Shown here: positions 1-8,188 of the stretch, piece after piece
Layout of the letters: each line of letters opens with the position of its first letter
Numbering within the stretch: the stretch's first letter is position 1
Origin: Brachybacterium huguangmaarense
Lineage (GTDB): Bacteria; Actinomycetota; Actinomycetes; Actinomycetales; Dermabacteraceae
DNA length: 64,000 nt
NCBI RefSeq assembly: GCF_025725725.1
Contig: NZ_CP107020.1
Coordinates: forward strand, 1,736,001-1,800,000
Direction: 5' to 3'
Notes under the pieces: model-generated
What the model was told of the DNA's origin: nothing
Databases searched by the model: none
Seen by the model: only the letters and a program-made list of their open reading frames with translations
Translations under genes and position numbers: made by a program

Positions 1-2022
1 GTGCCTGACGCCGCCCCCGGACCGACCCTCGACGCCCCCGCGCTGTCCGTCCTGATGGACGCCGCGGTCCGCGCCGTGGGCGGGGACGCGCGCCCCGGGC
101 AGGCGGCGATGGCCGAGGCCGTCGACACCGCGATGCGCGGGCACCGGCACCTGCTCGTCCAGGCGGGCACCGGCACCGGCAAGTCCCTGGCCTACCTGGT
201 GCCGGCCCTGCGCCACGCGGTCGAGTCCCGTCGCACGGTCGTCGTCTCCACGGCGACGATCGCGCTGCAGTCGCAGATCGTGCGCAAGGACCTGCCGCGG
301 CTCGTCGAGGCCCTCGCCCCCGAGCTGCCGCGCACCCCCACCTACTCGCTGCTCAAGGGCCGCAGCAACTACGTGTGCCTGCACAAGGTCGACGGCGGCT
401 ACCCGGACGACCTCGACCCCCAGGCCCTGTTCTCCGAAGCGGCCGCCGGCGGCGAGCGCGAGGGCTCCGAGCGCCTGGGCGAACAGGTGCGCCGTCTGCG
501 GGAGTGGGCCGAGACCACCGACACGGGGGACCGCGACGACCTCGCCGCCCCGGTCTCCGACCGCGCCTGGCGGCAGGTCTCGGTCACGGGCGCGCAGTGC
601 CTGGGCAGCTCGTGCCCGATGGTCGAGGCCTGCTTCGCCGAGCGCAACCGCGCGATCGCACGCGACGTCGACCTCGTCGTGACCAACCACGCCCTGATGG
701 CGATCGACGCGTTCGACGGCCACGGCATCCTGCCCGAGCACGACGTGCTCGTCGTCGACGAGGCCCACGACCTCGTGTCCCGCGTGACGAGCGCCGTGAC
801 CGAGACGCTCACCGCCCCCATGGTGCGCGGGGCCGTGCGCGAGCTGCGCGGGCTCGGCATGGCCGCGACCGCCCTCGACGACGCGGGGGAGAGCCTGCGC
901 GACGCCCTCGCCCAGATGCCCGACGGGCGCGTCATCGGCGACCTGCCGCCGGGCATGCTCGACGCGCTCGTGCTGCTGCGCACGGAGGCCCGCACCGCCC
1001 ACTCCGACGCCAAGGACGCGGGGGAGCAGGGGAGCGCGACCGCGGCCGGCGCCCGCAAGGCCGTGCGCGCCAACCTGCAGGAGATCCTCGACGTGTGCGA
1101 GCGCCTCGTGGCGCCCGACGAGGACGACGTCGTCTCGGTCTCCCATTCCGAGCTCACGGGGCGCAGCAGCATCCAGGTGGCCCCGCTCAGCGTGGCCGGG
1201 GCGATGCGCGGCGCCGTGCTCGAGGACCGCACGGTCGTGCTGACGTCTGCGACCCTGGCCCTCGGCGGCCGCTTCGAGCCGCCCGCCGGCAGCATCGGTC
1301 TGCGGGCCGCCGACCGGCAGGAGGTCGAGTCCAGCCCGCGCGGCGGCGGCTCCTCGGCATGGAGCGGCCTCGACGTCGGCAGCCCCTTCGAGTACGCACG
1401 CCAGGGCATCCTCTACATCGCGCGGCACCTGCCGCCGCCGGGCCGCGAGGGCCCGTCGCTCTCGATGCTCGATCACCTGACCGAGCTCGTGGAGGCCTCG
1501 CGCGGGGGAGCGCTGTGCCTGTTCTCCTCGCGGCGCGGGGCCCAGCTCGCGGCCGAGCACGTGCGCGCCCGCAGCGCCCTGCCCATCGGACTGCAGGGGG
1601 AGGACTCGATCACCAACCTCGTGCGGCGCTTCCGCGAGGACGAGACGACGAGCCTGTTCGGCACCCTCTCGCTGTGGCAGGGCGTCGACGTGCAGGGTCG
1701 CGCGTGCCGCCTCGTGACGATCGACCGGATCCCGTTCCCGCGGCCCGACGACCCCCTCACGGCCGCGCGCCAGGAGCGCATCGGCGCCCGCGGCGGCAAC
1801 GGCTTCATGGCCATCTCCGCGCAGCACGCGGCGCTGCTGCTGGCGCAGGGCGCCGGCCGCCTGATCCGCTCGGCCGAGGACCGCGGCATGGTGGCGGTGC
1901 TCGACCCCCGGCTCGCGACGGCGCACTACGGCTCGTTCCTGGTGAGCGCGATGCCGCCGCTGTGGCGCACTCAGGACCCCGAGGTCGCGCTCGGCGCGCT
2001 CGGGAGGCTCGCCCGCGTGTGA
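1..2022 (+). CDS. dinG: DinG-family ATP-dependent DNA helicase
   Basis: Superfamily 2, XPD/DinG-like 5'-3' DNA helicase expected to unwind damaged or branched DNA. The 673-residue product has a Walker A motif (GTGTGKS, about residue 56), a DEAH box at D253, and four cysteines (C126, C200, C205, C211) spaced as in the 4Fe-4S cluster of this family. The C-terminal half carries the helicase motifs ending in a QGAGRLIR segment. The GTG start coincides with the first base of the window, but the N-terminus matches the usual start and length of actinobacterial homologues, so the gene is probably complete. It converges on lexA with a 13 bp gap. The damage-response role is inferred from family and neighbours. 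Confidence 0.9.
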   Translation: MPDAAPGPTLDAPALSVLMDAAVRAVGGDARPGQAAMAEAVDTAMRGHRHLLVQAGTGTGKSLAYLVPALRHAVESRRTVVVSTATIALQSQIVRKDLPRLVEALAPELPRTPTYSLLKGRSNYVCLHKVDGGYPDDLDPQALFSEAAAGGEREGSERLGEQVRRLREWAETTDTGDRDDLAAPVSDRAWRQVSVTGAQCLGSSCPMVEACFAERNRAIARDVDLVVTNHALMAIDAFDGHGILPEHDVLVVDEAHDLVSRVTSAVTETLTAPMVRGAVRELRGLGMAATALDDAGESLRDALAQMPDGRVIGDLPPGMLDALVLLRTEARTAHSDAKDAGEQGSATAAGARKAVRANLQEILDVCERLVAPDEDDVVSVSHSELTGRSSIQVAPLSVAGAMRGAVLEDRTVVLTSATLALGGRFEPPAGSIGLRAADRQEVESSPRGGGSSAWSGLDVGSPFEYARQGILYIARHLPPPGREGPSLSMLDHLTELVEASRGGALCLFSSRRGAQLAAEHVRARSALPIGLQGEDSITNLVRRFREDETTSLFGTLSLWQGVDVQGRACRLVTIDRIPFPRPDDPLTAARQERIGARGGNGFMAISAQHAALLLAQGAGRLIRSAEDRGMVAVLDPRLATAHYGSFLVSAMPPLWRTQDPEVALGALGRLARV

Positions 2023-2035
2023 GGCGGCGCCGTCC

Positions 2036-2725
2036 TCAGACGGTGCGCAGGACCGCGACGACCTTGCCGAGGATCTCGGCGTCGTCCCCGAGGATGGGGG
2101 CGAACGAGGGGTTGTGGGGCATGAGCCAGATGTGCCCGTCGCGCTGGACGAAGGTCTTGACGGTCGCCTCGCCGTCGATCATGGCCGCGACGATCTCGCC
2201 CTTCTCGGCGACGTTCTGCGAGCGCACGACGACCCAGTCGCCGTCGCAGATGGCGGCGTCGACCATCGAGTCCCCGACGACGGCCAGCAGGAACAGGTCG
2301 CCGCTGCCCACGAGCTGCTCGGGCAGGGTGAACACGTCCTCGACCTGCTCCTGCGCCGTGATCGGCACCCCCGCGGCGATCCGGCCGACGAGCGGCACGG
2401 CGACAGAGGGGGAGGAGGGCAGCGCCTCGGCCACGGGCTCGCCCGGATCCCCGGCGTCGTCCGGCATGACGATCTCCATCGCCCGCGGACGCTTGGGGTC
2501 GCGGCGCAGGAAGCCCTTGCGCTCGAGCGCCTGCAGCTGATGGGACACCGAGGACGGCGAGGTGAGGCCGACGGCGTCCCCGATCTCGCGCATCGTCGGC
2601 GGGTAGCCGCGCGAGGCGATGGCCGCCGCGATGGTCTCGAGGATCGTGCGCTGGCGCGCGGACAGCTCGCTCGACGGCGCCCCGCCGTCCGTGAGGGCGG
2701 GATCGCTCGGCGTGGTCGGCGTCAT
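2036..2725 (-). CDS. lexA: LexA repressor
   Basis: SOS-response repressor and self-cleaving S24 peptidase. The 229-residue product has an N-terminal winged helix-turn-helix (about residues 22-85) and a C-terminal dimerisation/protease domain. The scissile Ala118-Gly119 pair and the catalytic Ser153 and Lys190 are all visible. The frame is open 66 codons further upstream, but the ATG at 2725 fits the family N-terminus; the longer version would be read from inside the control region. It diverges from a LysM membrane protein across a region with two SOS boxes, so it is very likely autoregulated. Its 3' end faces dinG. Confidence 0.96.
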   Translation of the reverse strand: MTPTTPSDPALTDGGAPSSELSARQRTILETIAAAIASRGYPPTMREIGDAVGLTSPSSVSHQLQALERKGFLRRDPKRPRAMEIVMPDDAGDPGEPVAEALPSSPSVAVPLVGRIAAGVPITAQEQVEDVFTLPEQLVGSGDLFLLAVVGDSMVDAAICDGDWVVVRSQNVAEKGEIVAAMIDGEATVKTFVQRDGHIWLMPHNPSFAPILGDDAEILGKVVAVLRTV

Positions 2726-2862
2726 CTGCGGGCCTTTCGTCGTCTCCCGGGCCCCGCCGCCGTCGCGCCGGCGGGCGCCGGGCGCCTCGCCCGGGCCCGG
2801 CCTCGTGCCGCGGCCGCGGAGCTCGAATGTCAGACCCCTCTGGTGGAGTGATCTCGCTGACC

Positions 2863-2902
2863 ACAGTAGGGGCCGAGGGCACCGAAACCAAACAGGTGTT
2901 CG
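2863..2902 (-). promoter_or_regulatory. lexA promoter with SOS box
   Basis: Read on the minus strand, TTGGTT (2886-2891) and TACTGT (2863-2868) form a -35/-10 pair with a 17 nt spacer. An imperfect SOS operator, CAAAC-N4-GTTCG (2889-2902), overlaps the -35 element. This is the position expected for LexA autorepression. The leader to the lexA ATG would be about 130 nt. Confidence 0.7.
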
Positions 2903-2910
2903 ATCGTGTC

Positions 2911-2969
2911 TTGCGTGTCGCACCCGTCGCCCCTACAGTCGTACACGTATTCGATCGAACAGGAGTTCG
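2911..2969 (+). promoter_or_regulatory. SOS promoter of the LysM division-control gene
   Basis: TTGCGT (2911-2916) and TACAGT (2934-2939) are separated by 17 nt. A perfect actinobacterial SOS box, CGAAC-AGGA-GTTCG, lies at 2956-2969, about 10 nt downstream of the predicted transcription start. The AGGAG at 2961-2965 inside the box is also the best Shine-Dalgarno site for the ATG at 2975, so operator and ribosome binding site coincide. Confidence 0.75.
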
Positions 2970-2974
2970 GAGAC

Positions 2975-3370
2975 ATGACTACCATCGCCGCCGTCCCGGC
3001 CCTCGCGCAGCCCCGTCCGCGCCGTCGCCCCGCGATCGCTCGAAAGAGCGTTCGACTGGAGCTCACCCGTCGGGGGCGCGCCCTGCGCACGCTGCTCGTG
3101 CTCGCCGTCCTGCTCGTGCTCGCCGCGACCGCGATGATCTTCTCGGGAGCGCCCTCGGCCCTCGCCGACTGGGTGGGCGGGCCCCAGTACGTGTCCGTGA
3201 CCGTCCAGCCCGGGGACACGCTGTGGGGCTATGCACGCACCTACGCGCCGGAGGGCATGGACCCCCGCGACTACGTGCTCCAGATCCAGCAGGCCAACGA
3301 CCTCCCCACCTCGCGCGTGACCGCCGGGACCCAGCTCGACCTGCCCGTCGTCGAGGGCGCCGCCCGCTGA
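2975..3370 (+). CDS. LysM-domain membrane protein, probable SOS cell-division suppressor
   Basis: A 131-residue protein with a basic N-terminal cytoplasmic part, one membrane segment at about residues 39-60 and an extracytoplasmic LysM domain (about residues 72-125) expected to bind peptidoglycan. The arrangement, LysM protein divergent from lexA with an SOS box, matches mycobacterial Rv2719c/ChiZ and corynebacterial DivS, which delay septation during DNA damage; the same role is inferred here. The start at 2975 is set by the AGGAG at 2961-2965. The frame is open further upstream, but that would run through the operator. No cell-wall hydrolase domain is visible apart from LysM. Confidence 0.85.
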   Translation: MTTIAAVPALAQPRPRRRPAIARKSVRLELTRRGRALRTLLVLAVLLVLAATAMIFSGAPSALADWVGGPQYVSVTVQPGDTLWGYARTYAPEGMDPRDYVLQIQQANDLPTSRVTAGTQLDLPVVEGAAR

Positions 3371-3452
3371 CGGCATCGGCCCGCCCGGATCGTCGCGCGG
3401 TGCCCGCGGCGAACACCGTGATCGCACCGGGCGCCGCGGGCGCCGTGCACGA

Positions 3453-3458
3453 TAAACT
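3453..3458 (+). promoter_or_regulatory. -10 box of nrdR (leaderless)
   Basis: TAAACT ends 6 nt before the GTG start at 3465, so transcription would begin on or next to the start codon. No Shine-Dalgarno sequence is present and no clear -35 element is seen. Confidence 0.55.
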
Positions 3459-3464
3459 GCGCAG

Positions 3465-3938
3465 GTGCACTGCCCCTTCTGCCGCCACCCCGATTCGCGA
3501 GTCGTCGACTCCCGGACCGCCGACGACGGCGCCTCGATCCGCAGGCGTCGGCAGTGCCCGAACTGCTCGAGGCGCTTCTCCACGGTCGAGACGGCCTCGC
3601 TCGCCGTCGTCAAGCGCTCCGGGGTGAGCGAGCCGTTCAGCCGCGCCAAGGTGATCGCGGGCGTCCGCAAGGCCTGCCAGGGGCGCCCCGTCTCCGACGA
3701 CGAGCTGGCCCTCCTCGCCCAGGAGGTCGAGGAGGCGATCCGCCAGAGCGGCCAGGCCGAGATCGACGCCCACGACGTGGGCCTCGCGATCCTCCAGCCC
3801 CTGCAGGACCTCGACCTCGTCGCCTACCTCCGCTTCGCGAGCGTGTACCAGGGCTTCGAGTCCCTCGAGGACTTCGAGAGCGCGATCGCACGGCTGCGCG
3901 CCGAGGGCGCGGAGACGCCCGCTCCCGCGGCGCCGTAG
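3465..3938 (+). CDS. nrdR: Transcriptional repressor NrdR
   Basis: Regulator of ribonucleotide reductase genes that senses ATP/dATP. The 157-residue product has an N-terminal zinc ribbon with Cys3, Cys6, Cys31 and Cys34 and an ATP-cone domain at about residues 46-136, the normal length and layout. The GTG start is fixed by the zinc-ribbon first residues (MHCPFC) and by a -10 box 6 nt upstream. No ribonucleotide reductase gene and no pair of NrdR boxes was found nearby, so its targets lie elsewhere. The neighbouring lexA region gives a DNA-metabolism context. Confidence 0.96.
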   Translation: MHCPFCRHPDSRVVDSRTADDGASIRRRRQCPNCSRRFSTVETASLAVVKRSGVSEPFSRAKVIAGVRKACQGRPVSDDELALLAQEVEEAIRQSGQAEIDAHDVGLAILQPLQDLDLVAYLRFASVYQGFESLEDFESAIARLRAEGAETPAPAAP

Positions 3939-3974
3939 GCATCCCTCCGGACGGGGTGCGAAGCATGGCGCCGA

Positions 3975-4009
3975 TACCCTTATGATGTGTCGCGTGCGCA
4001 TCGCGCACG
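3975..4009 (+). promoter_or_regulatory. Orphan -10 box and hairpin between nrdR and helD
   Basis: TACCCT (3975-3980), the same hexamer that precedes dnaE, points into the 3' end of helD from the opposite strand. It is followed at once by ATG codons at 3982 and 3985 and a GTG at 3987, and then by a 7 bp hairpin (3993-3999 with 4003-4009, loop ATC). The frames that follow do not resemble a protein I recognise. It could drive an antisense RNA or be chance. Confidence 0.3.
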
Positions 4010-4118
4010 ATGGACCGGTGGTCGCGGAGGGGAAGCCGCGGCCGCCGGTCCTTCTCCATCCGGGCCGACCGCGCCCGCCCGGCTCGTCCCGGCTGCGTGC
4101 TCGCGACAGCCGGCGGCC

Positions 4119-6386
4119 TCAGGCGGAGGCGCCCGCGAGACCCTCGAGCACCGCGGCGGGCAGAGGCTCCGTGTGGACCAGGTCCAGGCGCTGCGTCGAG
4201 CGGGTCATCGCGACGTACAGGTCGCCCGCTCCCCGGGAGTGCGCGGCCAGGACCGCGGCCGGCTCGACCAGCACGACCGCGTCGAACTCGAGCCCCTTGG
4301 CGTCCTGCGCGGTCATGACGGCGACGACGTCGTCGATGCCCGCGCTGCCCGTGCCCACGCGCGGCAGGCCCGTGCCCGACCGCAGGATGCGGGCGAGAGC
4401 GTCGACCGACTCCTCGGTCGTGATCACGGCGATGCGCCCGGAGCCGCTCGCGAGCTGATCGAGGCAGGTGCGCGCGACCGCCGCGCCGAGGCTCTCGGCG
4501 GGGACCTCCTGGGCGCGCACGGGGTGCTCGCCGTCGCGGACGGAGGAGACGGGGGCGACGGGCAGCTCGAGCGCCTCGGCCGTCGTCACCGCGACGTCCA
4601 TGATCCGGCGGGGCGTGCGGTAGTTGACCGTCAGCTCCTCGACGTCGAGGCGATCGCCCACGAAGGGCCCGAGCGCCGCGCTCCAGGACGCGAAGCCGGC
4701 CGCGGCGGAGGTCTGGGCGACGTCGCCGACGATCGTGAAGGACTTGGTCGGGCAGCGCCGCATGAGCGCGCGCCACATCATCCCGGAGTTCTCCTGCGCC
4801 TCGTCGACCACGACGTGGCCGTAGGTCCACGTGCGCTCCTCGCTCGCGCGCTCGGCCAGGGTGCGGCCGTCGCGCACGCGCCCCACCTGCTCGGCGAGGT
4901 CCTCGGCCCGCACGATGCCCGAGGTGTCGATGTTCTCGAGCACCTCGCGCGCGTACGCGACGTCGCCGGCGCGCTGGGCGGCCTCGCGGGCGGCGTCGGT
5001 GCGCTGGAGCTCGCCGTCGCCGCCGAGCAGCTCAGCGACCTCGTCGAGCAGGGGCACGTCCTCGACCGTCCACGGAGCCGTCTTGGGGCGCACCAGACGG
5101 GCCAGGGCGGCGGGGCCCAGGGAAGCCGGCGCCGCCGCGCGCAGGCGCTCGGGGTGGGCCAGCAGGATCCGCAGGAACGACTCGGGGGTGTACGGCATCC
5201 ACGCGAGGTTGAGGGCCCGGCGCACCTCAGGGCTCTCCCGGAGGTCGGCGAGGTGGCCGGGGCGGTCCTCGGGCACGATCGTGTGGCCCCGCGCCTGCAG
5301 GGCCGTCTCGTAGCGCACCACGAGCCGGTCCAGGGCGGCCCGGACGAACACGGTGCGCGCGTCGTTGTGGGGGCGGTGGGTCGCGCGGGCCTCGCGCCGC
5401 GCCCCGCGCACGTCGTCCCGGGTCAGGACCACGCGCACGCCGTCGATCACGACGGCGACGTCGGAGGACGGGATGAGCTGGCGCTGCTTGACGGCGCGCG
5501 AGAGCAGCTCGGCCATCGCGAGATCGCCCTTGACCTCGGCGACCTCGTCGGCGTCGTGCAGGGTCGTCTCGACGCCGGGGACGAGCTCGCCCGGGGTGAG
5601 CATGACGACGCCGGACTCGCCGAGGCTCGGCAGCACCCGCTCGATGTAGTGCAGGAAGCCCCGCGTGGGGGCGACGATGAGGACGCCCGCGTGCTCGAGA
5701 CGGCGACGGTGCGTGTACAGCAGGTAGGCGGCGCGGTGCAGGGCGACGGCGGTCTTGCCGGTCCCCGGTCCGCCCTGGACCACGAGCACCCCGCGCGAGG
5801 CGGAGCGGATGATGCGGTCCTGCTCGGCCTGGATGGTCGCGACGATGTCGCCCATGCGTCCCGTGCGCTGGGAGGAGACCGCCGCGAGCAGGGCGCCCTC
5901 GCCCTGCAGGGCGAGCTCGTCGGCGGCGCCCTCGTCCGCGAGGACCGCGGAGTCCAGCACGTCGTCCTCGAGCCCGACCACCTTCCGGCTGCGCGTGATG
6001 AGATGTCGGCGCAGGCGCACCCCCTGGCGGTCGACGCTCGTGGCCTGGTAGAAGGCGGCGGCGGCAGGTGCGCGCCAGTCCACCAGGAGCTGCTCGCGCT
6101 GCGGGGTGAACAGGCCGATGCGCCCGATGTAGTGGCGCGCCTCGTCGTCGGTGTCGAGGCGACCGAACACGACGTTCTGGGACGCGGCCCGCAGGAGTGC
6201 CAGGCGGTCCTCGTACAGGGCGACGAAGGCGTCGCGCTCCGAGCGGTTCTGGTGGGTGGCCGCGTGCTGGGACTGCTGGGTGTCGTCGAGGTTCCGGGAG
6301 ACCTGCGCCACGAGCTCGTCCAGCCGGGCGTACAGCCGATCGGCGTACGCCTGCTCGCGCGCGATCTGCTCTGCGGAGGGTTCCAC
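4119..6386 (-). CDS. helD: HelD-family RNA polymerase recycling ATPase
   Basis: Superfamily 1 UvrD/Rep-like motor that in Gram-positive bacteria releases stalled RNA polymerase from nucleic acids; not a true replicative helicase. The 755-residue product has a charged, helical N-terminal arm (about residues 1-70), Walker A GGPGTGKT at about residue 230, a Walker B DEAQ motif in the middle and a C-terminal UvrD-like motif near the end. Size and N-terminal arm fit the actinobacterial HelD class. The GTG start at 6386 has GGGAGG 5 nt upstream. No rifampicin-associated element was seen before it. It diverges from the PAC2-protein gene. Confidence 0.88.
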   Translation of the reverse strand: MEPSAEQIAREQAYADRLYARLDELVAQVSRNLDDTQQSQHAATHQNRSERDAFVALYEDRLALLRAASQNVVFGRLDTDDEARHYIGRIGLFTPQREQLLVDWRAPAAAAFYQATSVDRQGVRLRRHLITRSRKVVGLEDDVLDSAVLADEGAADELALQGEGALLAAVSSQRTGRMGDIVATIQAEQDRIIRSASRGVLVVQGGPGTGKTAVALHRAAYLLYTHRRRLEHAGVLIVAPTRGFLHYIERVLPSLGESGVVMLTPGELVPGVETTLHDADEVAEVKGDLAMAELLSRAVKQRQLIPSSDVAVVIDGVRVVLTRDDVRGARREARATHRPHNDARTVFVRAALDRLVVRYETALQARGHTIVPEDRPGHLADLRESPEVRRALNLAWMPYTPESFLRILLAHPERLRAAAPASLGPAALARLVRPKTAPWTVEDVPLLDEVAELLGGDGELQRTDAAREAAQRAGDVAYAREVLENIDTSGIVRAEDLAEQVGRVRDGRTLAERASEERTWTYGHVVVDEAQENSGMMWRALMRRCPTKSFTIVGDVAQTSAAAGFASWSAALGPFVGDRLDVEELTVNYRTPRRIMDVAVTTAEALELPVAPVSSVRDGEHPVRAQEVPAESLGAAVARTCLDQLASGSGRIAVITTEESVDALARILRSGTGLPRVGTGSAGIDDVVAVMTAQDAKGLEFDAVVLVEPAAVLAAHSRGAGDLYVAMTRSTQRLDLVHTEPLPAAVLEGLAGASA

Positions 6387-6465
6387 AGCGGCCTCCCGAT
6401 CCCCCAGGGCTCCGGAGCGACGTCGAGCGGACGGCGTTCCTGACGGCGTGACGGCTTCACGCGGT

Positions 6466-6483
6466 CATCCATTATGGTGGATG
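6466..6483. promoter_or_regulatory. Divergent promoter/dyad between helD and the PAC2 gene
   Basis: CATCCA-N6-TGGATG is a perfect 6 bp inverted repeat. It encloses overlapping -10-like hexamers on both strands: TATGGT at 6473-6478 forward and CATAAT at 6476-6471 reverse. Both genes would have leaders of about 80 nt. A shared operator is possible; no regulator is identified. Confidence 0.35.
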
Positions 6484-6568
6484 CTCCCGCCGAGCCGGAA
6501 AACCGTCCGCTCACGGCGGAGGGGAGTCCGCCCGGCACTCCATGCCAGCCAGGGGAAGGAGGCGGACC

Positions 6569-7507
6569 GTGCGCGACCCGCGAGAGCTCTACACCTTCGA
6601 GTCCGCCGACGTCGTCGCCGCCGTGCCCCGCGGGCGCCTCACGCTCGTCCACGCCCTTCCCGGCATCGTCGACGCGGGCAACGCCTGCCGGATCGCCGCG
6701 ACCTACCTGCGCGACTCGCTGCGCCACGTGCGCCTGGTGACGTTCGACGCCGACGAGCTGCTCGACTACCGCGGCTCGCGCCCGCAAGCCGTGTTCGACG
6801 GTCGCTCGTTCACCTCGGTCGACATCCCCGAGGTCACGCTGCACCTCATGTACGACGAGGCCGACCGCCCCTTCCTGTTCCTCGACGGCCCCGAGCCGGA
6901 CCTGCAGTGGCGGCGCTTCGCCGAGGCCCTCATCGACCTCGTCGAGTTCTTCGACGTCGATCGCGTCGTGAGCATGAACGCCATCCCGATGGCGGTGCCC
7001 CACACGCGACCGATCTCGCTCATCGCGCACGCCAACGACGAGAGCCTGCTCGGCGGCGTCGACGCCTTCGGCGACGGCCACACCGAGATGGTCGTGCCGG
7101 CCTCCTTCGGCGCGCTGCTCGAGCGTGAGCTCGGTCGCGCCGATCATCCCGCGATGGGCTATGTCGCGCAGATCCCGCACTACCTGACGCGCTCGGACTT
7201 CCCCGCCGGGGCGCTCGCCCTGCTGCGCCGCGTCAGCACCGCGGCCGGTCTCGAGCTGCCGCTCGTCGAGCTCGGCGACCTCACCGACGCCGCGAGCGCG
7301 GCCCTGGGCGAGACCCTCGTCGAGAACGCCGAGGTGCAGGGCATCGTCGCCGCGCTCGAGGAGAGCTACGACGCGATGAGCCACGACGAGGCCGCCGGCA
7401 TCCCCGCGACGATGGACATGCCCACGGCCGACGAGATCGGCGACCATTTCGAGCGCTTCCTCGCGCGCCACGACGACGACGGCGACGAGGGGCCCCGCGG
7501 AGCCTGA
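6569..7507 (+). CDS. PAC2-family protein
   Basis: A 312-residue member of the PAC2 (proteasome assembly chaperone 2-like) family, common in Actinobacteria and mostly uncharacterised. An alpha/beta core spans roughly residues 15-230. The C-terminal tail ends in an acidic stretch. The frame is open to an ATG at 6542, but the GTG at 6569 has a strong GGAAGGAGG site (6554-6562) 6 nt upstream and is preferred. It stands alone between helD and the cold-shock gene. A proteasome-related role is only suggested by the family name; no proteasome gene is in this window. Confidence 0.8.
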   Translation: MRDPRELYTFESADVVAAVPRGRLTLVHALPGIVDAGNACRIAATYLRDSLRHVRLVTFDADELLDYRGSRPQAVFDGRSFTSVDIPEVTLHLMYDEADRPFLFLDGPEPDLQWRRFAEALIDLVEFFDVDRVVSMNAIPMAVPHTRPISLIAHANDESLLGGVDAFGDGHTEMVVPASFGALLERELGRADHPAMGYVAQIPHYLTRSDFPAGALALLRRVSTAAGLELPLVELGDLTDAASAALGETLVENAEVQGIVAALEESYDAMSHDEAAGIPATMDMPTADEIGDHFERFLARHDDDGDEGPRGA

Positions 7508-7819
7508 GAGCTCCCGCGCCTCCGTGGGCGGGGTCGGGGAACCGTCGGAGCGGTCGCCGGGCCCGCGTCCACGACCGTTCACCGTGAGTTCTTCCCACCC
7601 GAGCGGTCAGAGGGGTGTGCTCGCGCCCGTCGGCATGCAATGATGGTCCCCGTTGCAGTGATGAGTACGTCCAGCAGTACGCCTTTCGGTACCGACCTCC
7701 CCTCGGGGAGCGGACCCGCGGCACCTGGTGCACGAACCGTTCGCCCCCGGCGAGCGGCGTCACGAGCGGCTCCGCGACCGCGACGCGGTCGACGACACCG
7801 AATGAAAGATGGTTTGGAA
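7508..7819 (+). promoter_or_regulatory. 312 bp upstream region of the cold-shock gene
   Basis: No protein-coding signal is seen here. A 7 bp hairpin (7775-7781 with 7785-7791) lies about 28 nt before the cold-shock ATG. Long structured leaders are usual for cspA-type genes and often control translation at low temperature; that is inference here. No convincing -35/-10 pair was found. Confidence 0.4.
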
Positions 7820-8023
7820 ATGGCACAGGGTGCTGTCAAGTGGTTCAACGCTGAGAAGGGCTACGGCTTCATCGAGATCGACGGCGGCGGCGCCGACGTC
7901 TTCGTCCACCACTCGAAGATCGACATGGACGGCTACCGCTCCCTCGACGAGGGCCAGCGCGTCGAGTTCGACGTCACGCAGGGCGACAAGGGCCCGCAGG
8001 CGGAGAACGTCCGCCCCGCCTGA
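7820..8023 (+). CDS. cspA: Cold-shock protein (CspA family)
   Basis: A 67-residue single cold-shock domain that binds single-stranded RNA/DNA. The RNP1-like KGYGFIE and RNP2-like VFVHH motifs are intact, and the length is standard. The ATG at 7820 gives the family N-terminus (MAQGAVKWF). An in-frame ATG at 7802 would add six residues and cannot be excluded because the ribosome binding site is weak for both. It has its own long leader and a strong terminator immediately downstream, so it is monocistronic. Confidence 0.94.
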   Translation: MAQGAVKWFNAEKGYGFIEIDGGGADVFVHHSKIDMDGYRSLDEGQRVEFDVTQGDKGPQAENVRPA

Positions 8024-8050
8024 GCGGCGAGCGACCCCAGCTTCGGATGA

Positions 8051-8084
8051 CGGGCGGGAGAGGACTTCGGTCCTCTCCCGCCCG
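8051..8084. terminator. Bidirectional intrinsic terminator after cspA
   Basis: A perfect 15 bp stem (8051-8065 with 8070-8084) is closed by a TTCG tetraloop, between the convergent cspA and spermidine-synthase-like genes. No long U tract follows, as is common for actinobacterial hairpin terminators. Confidence 0.85.
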
Positions 8085-8088
8085 TTCC

Positions 8089-8142
8089 GCGTTCCCGGCG
8101 CCATCGCGCAGGACCGTTGCGTGTTCCCGGCGCCGTCGCGCA
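8089..8142. repeat. 22 bp direct repeat
   Basis: Two copies of a 22-mer beginning G(C/T)GTTCCCGG lie at 8089-8110 and 8121-8142, offset by 32 bp, and differ at two positions. They sit just outside the cspA terminator. No function can be assigned. Confidence 0.6.
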
Positions 8143-8188
8143 ACACGAGAGCCGCGTCGCGCAGGAGGACCGCCGTGTCCGGCGGCGG

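Noticed and set aside
4010-6443. Long plus-strand open frames across helD
   Set aside because: Composition is typical of antisense shadow, and the minus strand encodes an intact HelD with Walker motifs.
6387-6568. Rifampicin-associated element upstream of helD
   Set aside because: I looked for the 19 bp GGGGCTTGC-type inverted repeat and did not find it.
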